This document shows positions 37,682 through 45,664 of a stretch of 64,000 bases of DNA, piece by piece; position 1 is the stretch's first letter; every line of letters begins with the position of its first letter. The stretch is from Bradyrhizobium xenonodulans (GTDB lineage: Bacteria > Pseudomonadota > Alphaproteobacteria > Rhizobiales > Xanthobacteraceae), in contig NZ_CP089391.1 of the NCBI RefSeq assembly GCF_027594865.1, positions 3,192,501-3,256,500 on the forward strand. Reading direction: 5' to 3'. Made by a program: the position numbers and the translations under genes. Below the pieces are notes generated by a model. The model ran no database searches. It worked only from the letters and a program-made list of their open reading frames with translations, and was not told the DNA's origin.

Positions 37682-38821
37682 TTATGCGTACAAATACCCG
37701 ACCGGCTTGCCTTCGGTGCGCAGGGGGCGGACGTCCTTGTGCGTGATGATCTGACCGGCGAGGCCGTCGATCTCGTCGCGCTGTGTCGGCGTCCAGCTCC
37801 GGAGCTCGTTCATTCCTTTGAGAAGGCCGAGCCGCAGGACTTGCGTGTTTTCACCGACGCCGATGAGGCTGATCGAGGCCTTGCCCGCCGTCACGACATC
37901 GCCGACGGACAGTTCAAAGGTCTCGCCGGTCTTCTTCTTGAACTCCGCCGTGCCGCGAATGACGCGATAGATCACGACTTCACCCTTGGAAAAACAGCTG
38001 GTGTCCGCAGCAACCGATGTGCTCTTCGGCAGAAGCGACTGGCCGCGCGGGTCGGTTGCGATGATGTGGCCGGTGACGAGATGACCGCTCGGAGCCTCGA
38101 TCCCGATATCGCGCACGTAAACCGGGATGGCCGATTTGACCGCGCCATCGGTGAGCGGCTTGAACAGCGCATCCAGGGCCAGGGGGTCCTGAAGCCAGAA
38201 GCCGGCATCGGCAGGCCGGTTGTGCAGCGGATGGCTCCAGGCCACGCGCGGCGTCTCGGCCTCGTTGATCTGGTCCGGGCCGACGATGGTCGGATTCGGA
38301 AATGTGGTCGGGTCGGTGATGAAGGCTTCGAGAAATTTGCCCGAATAGCCCATCGAGATCGGATCGGGCACGACCGTCTGCGGCGTCTTCAAATTCTCTT
38401 CGGTCGACAGTCCCGACCAGGTGTAGAAGAGCTGCCGGTGGACGATCGCGCTTTGCAGCATCACCGCGCCGGGGCCGACATTGTAGAAGCGCCCGTCATA
38501 GTCGAAGGTGAACGCGCCCGAGGTGACCAGCACGAGCTGAAAGCCGCCCGGTGGCAGATGAAGATGGAAATCGGTAGGGCCGGTGTCCGGACGGTAGATC
38601 GGCAGGTTGGTCGCGACCTCGTGCAGCAGGAAGGTCTCGTTGTTGGCGTGAAAGCCTTCGTTGGCGCGGTTGTAGAGTGCTTGCGGCCGGTATGTCGCCT
38701 CATACTTCGTATTCTTGTCGCGATCGATCGCCACAAAGTCCTGATCGTTGAGACGAAGGGGCGCGCCGTTCGGGCGGGTGAGGCCGGTGAATTTGAGATC
38801 GCCTGCAGCATGCACATTCAT
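37682..38821 (-). CDS. Bicupin protein of unknown specificity
   Basis: 379 residues. Two cupin barrels are suggested: the first around 85-130 with TDFHLHLPPGGFQLVLV and HRQLFYTW, the second around 270-330 with KGEVVIYRVIRGTAEFKKK and FELSVGDVVTAGKAS. The His-x-His in FHLHLP could bind metal in the first barrel, whereas the second lacks an obvious His set. No signal peptide. The build recalls homogentisate or gentisate dioxygenases but the sequence does not match them by eye, so no reaction is assigned. It stands alone, convergent with the stress operon. Confidence 0.65.
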   Translation of the reverse strand: MNVHAAGDLKFTGLTRPNGAPLRLNDQDFVAIDRDKNTKYEATYRPQALYNRANEGFHANNETFLLHEVATNLPIYRPDTGPTDFHLHLPPGGFQLVLVTSGAFTFDYDGRFYNVGPGAVMLQSAIVHRQLFYTWSGLSTEENLKTPQTVVPDPISMGYSGKFLEAFITDPTTFPNPTIVGPDQINEAETPRVAWSHPLHNRPADAGFWLQDPLALDALFKPLTDGAVKSAIPVYVRDIGIEAPSGHLVTGHIIATDPRGQSLLPKSTSVAADTSCFSKGEVVIYRVIRGTAEFKKKTGETFELSVGDVVTAGKASISLIGVGENTQVLRLGLLKGMNELRSWTPTQRDEIDGLAGQIITHKDVRPLRTEGKPVGYLYA

Positions 38822-39232
38822 GGCATTCTCCGAATTCTCGGCCGGTCATCCCGGAGCTGCGCGTGCGCATCTCGCCGCTCCACGCGGTGGGAGGCCAGAA
38901 CGAGGTCCGGTGCTGTCTTGCGAATTCCGGGCCAGTCAGGTTGCAGCGCGGCAGGCGGCCTTTTGGTGCCTTGTGGCCGGAGAAAAAATCGAGATGGCAC
39001 CAGAGCTTAGGGAATCCGTTTCGCCAGTCTGCCGCGATCGCCGCGTGAGCTTTGCAAGTTCGTCACCAGGGCCAATTTGTCCAATTTATCGGCAACCCTG
39101 GCTGGAGCGGTGCATCCGCACGGGTGCTCCGCGCGCGGCCGCGGAACGCATTCAGCCCGGCGGGATTAAGGCCCCTAGGTTACCTTTTGAACCGAGACAC
39201 CGGTCTCATGAAGTCCTAATCGGGGAGTTCCT
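38822..39232. other. Gap of about 410 bp
   Basis: Between the divergent bicupin gene and a small plus-strand gene. No gene, hairpin or promoter consensus stands out. GGAAC near 39146 is not followed by CGTT at the right distance. Confidence 0.45.
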
Positions 39233-39433
39233 ATGCCAGATGGCTGCGGAAGGCCGCAGGAGGTTGCCCGCTATATTGCCGAGATCAGCACCGAGCTGCG
39301 TGAACTGGCACAAGGAGCAGGGCTATCCTTCCTGGCTCATTTGCTCAGCATGGTGATCGTGCAGGCCGGAAAACACCATCATGCGGATGGACCGGAGTTT
39401 CGCCGGGCGTCTGAAGCTCATTCAAACGATTGA
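39233..39433 (+). CDS. Small conserved alphaproteobacterial protein
   Basis: 66 residues. EVARYIAEISTELRELAQGAGLSFLAHLLSMV resembles the small helical proteins of rhizobia built on the pattern IA.YIA.MS.EL..LA...L..L.YLL.MA, of unknown function. GGGGAG precedes ATG 39233. Its 3' end overlaps the convergent zinc-ribbon gene by 16 bp. The C-terminal part is polar and less typical. Confidence 0.62.
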   Translation: MPDGCGRPQEVARYIAEISTELRELAQGAGLSFLAHLLSMVIVQAGKHHHADGPEFRRASEAHSND

Positions 39434-39603
39434 AGCGGGGTGCGCTCGGGTTTGCCGGAAGGGCTGTCCGCCCACTTCGCCATTTCCATCGTTCGCGCGT
39501 CGACGCCTTCGCACCAGAAGCAGCTCGACGCCGTCGAGCCCTTCTCGGACAGGATGGGGACCAGACCGTGGCCGCAGCCGGCGCAGCAGGTAATATGAGT
39601 CAC
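39418..39603 (-). CDS. Small zinc-ribbon-like protein
   Basis: 61 residues with two CxxC knuckles, CCAGCGHGLVP and SCFWCEGVDART, that would bind one zinc ion. The rest is polar. GTG 39603 is supported by GGAG followed by seven bases. It lies 75 bp downstream of the YbdK-like ligase gene on the same strand, so it is the probable third gene of the EcfG-controlled operon. No family name is assigned. Confidence 0.65.
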   Translation of the reverse strand: MTHITCCAGCGHGLVPILSEKGSTASSCFWCEGVDARTMEMAKWADSPSGKPERTPLQSFE

Positions 39604-39678
39604 GCGCTTCTCCAGGACACTGTACGAGAGATGGCAAATTCCGGAACGCCCTTATCGGTCCCAAAGCTTGCGCGAGCG

Positions 39679-40908
39679 CTATGGCGTCGCCTGCGCACTG
39701 CGGCCTGTGGGCGCGCTCGTTCCCGAGATCGTGGATGTAGCGATCCATCGTGACACGGATGCGATATCGTCGCCGTTTTCACGGTAGGCGCGGAGCTGGA
39801 ATTCGGCGGAGCTGCCGCGCTCCACGATCGTGCGGCAGTGCTCGACCTCGGCGGTGCAATTCAGTACGGCCGCGTCCTCGGCGGTGTCGTCGATCAGCCG
39901 GGAGAGCAGCTCGGAGATCGTGACCGGTCCGTCCTTCGAGGCAAAGATGCAGTCGGTGCCATAGCGCTGGGCCCGCCATTTGTTCTCGACCGCAATCGCG
40001 CGTTCGACCACCGTGACCTCCTTCGACAGATGAGGCCGCCGATAGAGATGCCGTGTCAGGCAGCGATAGAGCGAGGCGATCGCGACGGCATCGTCGACGA
40101 AGGTGCAGGTGTCGGGTGCGCGAAGCTCCAGCGTCGGGTGCTTCATGGAAGGGCGCATCGCCCACCAGATGTGGCTTTCATCGGGGATCACGCCGGAGCG
40201 TTGCAGCGCGCCGATATATTCGTCGTAGTCCTGCCTGTTTTCGAACAATTCGGGCAGGCCGGTGCGTGGCAGCTCCGAATAGGCGGCCAGCCGATAGCCC
40301 TTCAGTCCCGTCTTGTGCGAATTCCAGAACGGAGAGGAGGCCGACAGCGCGATGAACAGCGGCAGATGCGGCAGCATCGCCCGCATCACCGCCATTCGCT
40401 TCTCGGGATCGGGCAGTTGCACGTGCACATGCATGCCGCACATCATGTTCCGGTGGCCGATGCTGCGCAGATCCTCGATCATCTCCTCGTAGCGCGGTTT
40501 CGGGCTTGGCTGCGACATGCGCCAGACCGCGGTCGGGTGGGTGCCGCAGGCCATGATCACGAAGCCATATTGCGCGGCGACGTTGGCGACCTCGCGGCGC
40601 AGGAACCTCAGCTCTTCCCGCGCGTCTGTGACATCGACGTGAACGTTGGTGGCGACTTCGAGCTGGGATTGCAACATTTCGCGCATGGCCTGGCCGCCGG
40701 TCGACCAGTTCGCGGACTCGAACAGTGCATTGGGCGTTTCGATCGCGACCTCGAAGGACCGGCGATCGGCGAGGAAATATTCCTCCTCGATGCCGAACGA
40801 ATATTCAGCCGCCTTGCCGCGTCCTCCGGCGGAGCGAATAACGAGGTGCTGCCTGTCATCCGAGGAATCGAGGCGGAGCAGTTTCAAGACGTCCGAAGCA
40901 AATGTCAT
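39679..40908 (-). CDS. YbdK-like carboxylate-amine ligase (GCS2 family)
   Basis: 409 residues of the glutamate-cysteine ligase type 2 family. YSFGIEEEYFLADRRSFEV opens the ATP/Mg site, then QLEVATNVHVDV, IMACGTHPTAVW, MMCGMHVHVQLPDP, ALSASSPFWNSHKTGL and HPTLELRAPDTC. Enzymes of this group make gamma-glutamyl-type amide bonds; YbdK itself has weak glutamate-cysteine ligase activity. ATG 40908 is chosen since MTFASDVLKLL leads into the core and the upstream extension is not family-like. It follows the amidotransferase gene by 19 bp and shares its EcfG promoter. The C-terminal residues after SRWIATSTI look atypical. Confidence 0.9.
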   Translation of the reverse strand: MTFASDVLKLLRLDSSDDRQHLVIRSAGGRGKAAEYSFGIEEEYFLADRRSFEVAIETPNALFESANWSTGGQAMREMLQSQLEVATNVHVDVTDAREELRFLRREVANVAAQYGFVIMACGTHPTAVWRMSQPSPKPRYEEMIEDLRSIGHRNMMCGMHVHVQLPDPEKRMAVMRAMLPHLPLFIALSASSPFWNSHKTGLKGYRLAAYSELPRTGLPELFENRQDYDEYIGALQRSGVIPDESHIWWAMRPSMKHPTLELRAPDTCTFVDDAVAIASLYRCLTRHLYRRPHLSKEVTVVERAIAVENKWRAQRYGTDCIFASKDGPVTISELLSRLIDDTAEDAAVLNCTAEVEHCRTIVERGSSAEFQLRAYRENGDDIASVSRWIATSTISGTSAPTGRSAQATP

Positions 40909-40927
40909 TGGCCGCCCCGCAGTGGTA

Positions 40928-41755
40928 TTACCTGCGGGCAATAATCCGTCTGACCGGGGCCGGTTCCGCCTCAGTGCCCCCGGAAATCGCAAGGTTGAAC
41001 GGAACAATTTTCACGCTGTCGGACGCACGCGCGATCAGGGCGTGATTCGGCGGCACCTCCGTCCAGTCCGTTTCCTTGTCGAACGGCTCGGACACGACGA
41101 CGATTTGGTCGCCAGCTTCGCGATAATAGAGCGTGTTGGCGGCGTCGTTGACCGCAACCCGGAAGGCGTAGAGATCACGGCCATTCGCGATCGCGCTGGT
41201 GAAGCGCAGCCGTTCGCGCAGCTGGCCTTCGTTGACGAGGCCGACAAGCGATTGCAGCACGGTTTGCGTTGCGCCAAGCGGATCGCTGTCGAGGCCCGCA
41301 CCCATCATGGCGAGGAACACGGCTTCGGAATCGGTCGTGCCCAGCCGCGAGGGATAATAGGCATCGGGGATCAGCGCCTCGACCTTGCGACGCAGGCGAT
41401 TCCAGCTCCCGACGAAGCCGTTGTGCATGAACATCCACTGGCCGCAGGCGAACGGATGACAATTCTGCCGCGTCACGGCCGTGCCGGTGGCGGCGCGGAC
41501 ATGGGCGAAAAACAGATGCGAGCGCAAATGGCGGCAGAGGTAGCGCAGATTCTCATCCGACCAGGCCGGCCGCGTTTCGCGATAAAGGCCGGGCTCCGGA
41601 TGCTCGCCATACCAGCCGAGACCAAAGCCGTCGCCATTCGCGCCGGCCGTGGACTGAAGCGAGCGGATGCTCTGCGCGATCAGCGAATGCTCGGGCTCGG
41701 TGACGTAAGGTTCGAACGAAGTTGTCTCGCCCCGGTATGCGATCCAGCGACACAT
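40928..41755 (-). CDS. Class II glutamine amidotransferase-like hydrolase (YafJ/EgtC type)
   Basis: 275 residues beginning MCRWIAYRGE, so after methionine removal Cys2 is the N-terminal nucleophile. GDGFGLGWYGEHPEPGLYR, FAHVRAATGTAV, NCHPFACGQWMFMHNGFVG and TTDSEAVFLAMM are the family blocks. No synthase domain is attached, so it acts as a stand-alone amidohydrolase, as EgtC does on a gamma-glutamyl intermediate in ergothioneine synthesis. First gene behind the EcfG promoter at 41792-41817, followed after 19 bp by the YbdK-like ligase gene. Confidence 0.92.
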   Translation of the reverse strand: MCRWIAYRGETTSFEPYVTEPEHSLIAQSIRSLQSTAGANGDGFGLGWYGEHPEPGLYRETRPAWSDENLRYLCRHLRSHLFFAHVRAATGTAVTRQNCHPFACGQWMFMHNGFVGSWNRLRRKVEALIPDAYYPSRLGTTDSEAVFLAMMGAGLDSDPLGATQTVLQSLVGLVNEGQLRERLRFTSAIANGRDLYAFRVAVNDAANTLYYREAGDQIVVVSEPFDKETDWTEVPPNHALIARASDSVKIVPFNLAISGGTEAEPAPVRRIIARR

Positions 41756-41791
41756 GAAGTTCCCGTGCGGCTAAGTGTCATGAGGTGCACC

Positions 41792-41817
41792 AACGATCCT
41801 CACTGCGTCGGGGTTCC
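41792..41817 (-). promoter_or_regulatory. Exact EcfG (ECF15) general stress promoter
   Basis: On the minus strand: GGAAC (41817-41813), exactly 17 bases, CGTT (41795-41792). This is a perfect match to the consensus GGAAC-N16/17-CGTT for the PhyR-NepR-EcfG general stress response of alphaproteobacteria. The -10 is 36 bp upstream of the amidotransferase start, a normal promoter distance. A search by eye of the stress-gene region found no other exact match. Confidence 0.82.
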
Positions 41818-41956
41818 AGCAGATCGATCGAAGCAGGCGCGCGGAGCGGGGTTGCCTTAATCCGATCACCGTGTAGAACAGCCCCGGGTGCTCGCTGCGT
41901 TTGGGCAGCGACAGGTCAAGCGATGGTCGGGCCGCCACGCGGAAAGCGTGCGCCCC

Positions 41957-43192
41957 ATGAACGATCAGCTCCCCGGCAGGGACCTGTCCAAATCCCAGCC
42001 TTTCGTCGAGCGAGCGCTCGCCACGCTCCAGCAGTTCCTGCATGTCGAAGCCGTCAGCGGGATCGTGCTGCTGGTGGCGGCGGCCGCGGCCTTGCTGTGG
42101 GCCAACTCGCCCTTTGCCCATTCCTATCATGATCTTTGGAACCTACTGATCCCGCTTCGCCTCGGCGAATTCACCTTCGTCAAATCCCTGCATTTCTGGA
42201 TCAACGATGCGCTGATGACCGTGTTCTTCCTCGTCGTCGGCATGGAGATCCGCCGCGAGATTCACGAGGGCGCGCTCAGCAGGTTTGATCAGGCGGTCTT
42301 GCCGGTGCTCGCCGCTCTGGGTGGCGTCGTCGTCCCCGCACTGATCTATTTGAGCTTCAACGCCGCTTGGGGGCGTGACCAGGGCTGGGCAATACCGACC
42401 GCGACCGACATCGCTTTCGCCGTCGGTGTGCTCGCGCTACTCGGAAAATCGATCCCGACCAATGTCCGAATCTTTCTGCTGGCGCTGGCCATCATCGACG
42501 ACATCATCGCGGTGCTCATTATCGCCCTGTTCTACGCGGGCGGGCTGGACTCTGGCGGCTTTGTCGTCGCTTCGCTCGGCGTGCTGATGGTGCTTGGGTT
42601 TCAGCGAATCGGGCTTGGCTCGGCCTGGGCCTATGTCCTGCCGGCGGCCATCATCTGGGCGGGATTCCTGATGGCCGGCGTTCACCCGACGCTTGCAGGC
42701 GTCGTGCTCGGCCTGATGACGCCGGTCCGGTCGGTCCGTCGCGAGAGCGAGCCGCCCGTCATACGCGTTCAGACGGTGCTGCATCCCTGGGTCGCCTACG
42801 GGATCATGCCGCTGTTCGCGCTGGCGAATGCCGGCGTCAGTTTCACCGGCATGAAGTTCACGGACGGTGCGCAGTTCGTGACGCTCGGCGTCGCGCTCGC
42901 GCTGTGCGCAGGGAAGCCGATCGGCGTGATCGGCGCAACGTGGCTCGCCGTGCGCACCGGCTGGTGCAGACTGGCGCCAGGCGTCTCATGGACCGGTGTC
43001 TGCCTCATCGGGCTGCTCGCCGGGATCGGCTTCACCATGTCAATCTTCATCGCCATGCTCGCCTTCACCGACGACAGGTTGCTGGATGCAGCGAAGCTCG
43101 GCGTGCTGCTCGGCTCGCTGATCTCGGTGACGCTCGGCCTTGGATGGGGTGCAGAGTACGCGCAGCGCCAGCGCAGAGAAACCGAGGGCTGA
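41957..43192 (+). CDS. nhaA: NhaA-type sodium/proton antiporter
   Basis: 411-residue antiporter with about twelve membrane segments. [42 protein letters not shown] (the TDIAF assembly region), [19 protein letters not shown] with the paired aspartates of the ion site, and [16 protein letters not shown] are diagnostic. ATG 41957 starts [10 protein letters not shown]; the longer frame upstream is not family-like. It is divergent from the EcfG-driven operon, 201 bp apart. It is the second Na+/H+ antiporter in this window, unrelated in sequence to nhaD. Confidence 0.95.
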   Translation: MNDQLPGRDLSKSQPFVERALATLQQFLHVEAVSGIVLLVAAAAALLWANSPFAHSYHDLWNLLIPLRLGEFTFVKSLHFWINDALMTVFFLVVGMEIRREIHEGALSRFDQAVLPVLAALGGVVVPALIYLSFNAAWGRDQGWAIPTATDIAFAVGVLALLGKSIPTNVRIFLLALAIIDDIIAVLIIALFYAGGLDSGGFVVASLGVLMVLGFQRIGLGSAWAYVLPAAIIWAGFLMAGVHPTLAGVVLGLMTPVRSVRRESEPPVIRVQTVLHPWVAYGIMPLFALANAGVSFTGMKFTDGAQFVTLGVALALCAGKPIGVIGATWLAVRTGWCRLAPGVSWTGVCLIGLLAGIGFTMSIFIAMLAFTDDRLLDAAKLGVLLGSLISVTLGLGWGAEYAQRQRRETEG

Positions 43193-43568
43193 CGCTGGAT
43201 CCCGTTTCAACGGAACTGCACGTCACATCGGAACCGGGATCAAGAGCGCGACCTTCGATCCTGCGGGGACTCGCTTGCCGCAAGACCCTGTGCGATGTCG
43301 ACATGATCGGCCTCGGAGCGGTTGCGGCGGCTGGTCGCACTCCCGCTGCCTTGATTCCGGCGGACCCATCTTTATCTCTGGGAGGAACAAGAATCCGGGC
43401 CCCTCTGGCGAGGACGCCGACTTATGTCGGCAAACCTCGTGATGTCGGATGACCTGTCCCGCGCGAATGCGATGGATCGGCCGATCGTCGGGCCTTCTTG
43501 AATTCCCTCCGACCTGTCGTCCCCATCGCAGCTCCGCGCGGTCATTTCGCAAGATTAAGGGAGCATCG
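43193..43568. other. Gap of about 375 bp after nhaA
   Basis: No gene recognised on either strand. A 7-bp inverted repeat, GATCCCG (43198-43204) with CGGGATC (43235-43241), follows the nhaA stop and could be a weak terminator. Two GGAAC motifs near 43212 and 43230 lack a correctly spaced CGTT. Confidence 0.45.
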
Positions 43569-44021
43569 ATGTCTGACGCCACTACTTCAAACCCGATCGA
43601 AATCGAGATCACCGAGCCGTCCAGCCTGAACGAGCAGGCGGCGGTGGCGCTGGTGATTGCCGGCGCGCTGGTCGCCGTGGCCGACCGGCGCGTGTCGCCG
43701 GTCGAGCGCGACGAGGTGATCCGCTTCATCCGGGACCGCGATCTGGCGCCGCACATGAGCGACGAGCGCCTGTTTGCGATATTCGACGAGCTGGCGGAAC
43801 GGCTCGAGGAGCCGGACTTTGCCAATGTGGTGATCGACACGCTGCGCCCGGTTTCGAACATGTCGCTATCGTCCCATCTGATGGAACTATCGGAGCGCGT
43901 CGCGGCCGCGGACGAGGATGTGCATCCGCATGAAGTGCAGGCGATCAAGCTGTTGCGCCTGCTGACCTTGGTGCTGCCGCGCGCGAAGCCGGTGACGCCG
44001 AACGCGGTGCGCACCGAATAG
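43569..44021 (+). CDS. TerB-like tellurite-resistance-family protein
   Basis: 150 residues, all helical. ALVIAGALVAVADRRVSPVERDEV and AAADEDVHPHEVQAIKLLRLL resemble the duplicated acidic helices of TerB, where Asp/Glu clusters bind metal. GGGAG lies before ATG 43569. The next gene follows after 24 bp, then terC and the UPF0114 gene, suggesting one operon of a membrane or metal stress module. Confidence 0.78.
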   Translation: MSDATTSNPIEIEITEPSSLNEQAAVALVIAGALVAVADRRVSPVERDEVIRFIRDRDLAPHMSDERLFAIFDELAERLEEPDFANVVIDTLRPVSNMSLSSHLMELSERVAAADEDVHPHEVQAIKLLRLLTLVLPRAKPVTPNAVRTE

Positions 44022-44045
44022 CGCACCGGACCCAATGGAGTGAGC

Positions 44046-44399
44046 ATGAGCGCAGCATCGGACGAATCGACGACGCGAGCTGGGGACACCACCGGCCAGA
44101 TGGCCGGCGGTGACCCGCGTCTCGACAAGCTCGTTCATCGTCTGCCGCCGCGTATGGGTGACACCGTCACCTATCTGCTCAAGCCGTCGAGCCGCTGGGT
44201 GAGAATCCCCTCGGGCGCGCTGCTCATCATCGGTGGCGTGTTCTCCTTCCTGCCGGTGCTCGGCATCTGGATGCTGCCGCTCGGTCTCGCCTTGCTCGCC
44301 GAAGACGTGCCCGCGCTACGCTCGTCCCGCGCCAAGGTTCTGGATTGGGTCGAGCGGAAGAAGCCGCAATGGCTCGATCCGTCCGCATCGAAAAAATGA
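44046..44399 (+). CDS. Small membrane protein of the PGPGW-like type
   Basis: 117 residues. A polar N-terminus, then RWVRIPSGALLIIGGVFSFLPVLGIWMLPLGLA split by a proline-rich turn into two membrane helices (about 52-85), then ALLAEDVPALR and a charged tail. The motif GG..SFLPVLGxWMLPLGLALLAEDxP is found in many proteobacterial small proteins of unknown function. ATG 44046 has GGAG five bases upstream. It ends 6 bp before terC. Confidence 0.72.
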   Translation: MSAASDESTTRAGDTTGQMAGGDPRLDKLVHRLPPRMGDTVTYLLKPSSRWVRIPSGALLIIGGVFSFLPVLGIWMLPLGLALLAEDVPALRSSRAKVLDWVERKKPQWLDPSASKK

Positions 44400-44405
44400 T
44401 CAATC

Positions 44406-45041
44406 ATGACTGAACTCATCACCGCTGACGCACTGACCGCGCTGCTCCAGGTCATCCTGATCGACCTCGTGCTCGCCGGCGACAACGCCGTCGTCATCGG
44501 CCTTGCCGCCGCCGGCCTGCCGGCCGAGCAGCGCCGCCGCGCCATCGTCGTCGGCATCGTCGCCGCCACCGCACTTCGTATCCTCTTTGCCGGCGTCGCG
44601 ACCCAGCTCCTGCAAGTGATCGGCCTGCTGCTCGCCGGCGGTGTGCTGCTGCTCTGGGTCTGCTGGAAGATGTGGCGAGAGCTGCGCGAGCAGACGACGC
44701 ACGCGGAGCTCGCGTTCAACCATGGCGGCGGCGCGAGCAGCACATCGGCGCCGCGGAAGACCTTCGGGCAGGCCGCGCTCCAGATCGTCGCGGCCGACGT
44801 CTCGATGTCGCTGGACAACGTGCTCGCGGTCGCGGGCGCCGCGCGCGAGCATCCCTACATCCTGGCCTTCGGCCTGCTGCTGTCGGTCGCGATGATGGGC
44901 GTCGCCGCCGACCTGCTCGGCCGCGTGCTCCAGAAGCAGCGCTGGATCGCCTATGTCGGTCTCGCCATCATCGTTTACGTCGCCTTTGAAATGATCTATC
45001 GCGGCTCGCTCGAGCTTGCGCCTGTCATCGCGAGTCTCTGA
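44406..45041 (+). CDS. TerC-family integral membrane protein (YjbE-type)
   Basis: 211 residues, seven predicted membrane segments. The two family motifs are VLIDLVLAGDNAVVIGLAAAG with the acidic ion-binding Asp-Asn, and ADVSMSLDNVLAVAGAARE near the middle. TerC-type proteins are linked to manganese export, tellurite resistance and metalation of exported proteins. It lies 6 bp after the small membrane protein gene and 33 bp before the UPF0114 gene. Confidence 0.9.
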   Translation: MTELITADALTALLQVILIDLVLAGDNAVVIGLAAAGLPAEQRRRAIVVGIVAATALRILFAGVATQLLQVIGLLLAGGVLLLWVCWKMWRELREQTTHAELAFNHGGGASSTSAPRKTFGQAALQIVAADVSMSLDNVLAVAGAAREHPYILAFGLLLSVAMMGVAADLLGRVLQKQRWIAYVGLAIIVYVAFEMIYRGSLELAPVIASL

Positions 45042-45074
45042 GGCGACAAGTCTGCCCGCAATCCGGAGTGATCC

Positions 45075-45656
45075 ATGACGTCTGAACCCAAAGCACCTTC
45101 GGCGCATGCCGTGCCGCGCCCGCAGATCGGCCCGTTTGCCCAGCTCATCTTCGGCTCCCGCTGGCTGCAAGTGCCGCTCTATGTAGGCCTCATCATCGCG
45201 CAGGGTGTCTATGTGCTGCTGTTCCTGAAGGAGCTCTGGCACCTGGTCGTGCACTCGTTCGACGCCAGCGAGCAGCAGATCATGCTGGTGGTGCTCGGGC
45301 TGATCGACGTCGTCATGATCTCGAACCTGCTGGTGATGGTGATCGTGGGCGGTTACGAGACCTTCGTCTCGCGCCTGAACCTGAATGGCCATCCGGACGA
45401 GCCGGAATGGCTCAGCCACGTCAATGCCAGCGTGCTCAAGATCAAGCTGGCGATGGCGATCATCGGCATCTCCTCGATCTCGCTGCTTCGGACCTTCATC
45501 GAGGCCGGCAATCTCGGCACCACGCGCAGCAATTTCACCGAGTCCGGCGTGATGTGGCAGGTGCTGATCCACCTGACCTTCATCATCTCCGCAATCGGCA
45601 TCGCCTGGGTGGACCGCCTCAGCGAAAGCGGCCACCGCAAGGCGGCCAGCCACTGA
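45075..45656 (+). CDS. UPF0114 / YqhA-type membrane protein
   Basis: 193 residues with four membrane segments. The family stretches are FGSRWLQVPLYVGLIIAQG, LVVLGLIDVVMISNLLVMV, IVGGYETFVSRLNLNGHPD and LKIKLAMAIIGISSISLLRTF. Function unknown. Last gene of the TerB-TerC cluster, convergent with the LysR gene (8 bp). Confidence 0.9.
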   Translation: MTSEPKAPSAHAVPRPQIGPFAQLIFGSRWLQVPLYVGLIIAQGVYVLLFLKELWHLVVHSFDASEQQIMLVVLGLIDVVMISNLLVMVIVGGYETFVSRLNLNGHPDEPEWLSHVNASVLKIKLAMAIIGISSISLLRTFIEAGNLGTTRSNFTESGVMWQVLIHLTFIISAIGIAWVDRLSESGHRKAASH

Positions 45657-45664
45657 GCCCTGGC

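Noticed and set aside
39430..39753. 107-codon plus-strand frame opposite the zinc-ribbon gene
   Set aside because: Arg/Ala-rich shadow without a ribosome site; the minus-strand frame has two CxxC pairs and a good GTG start.
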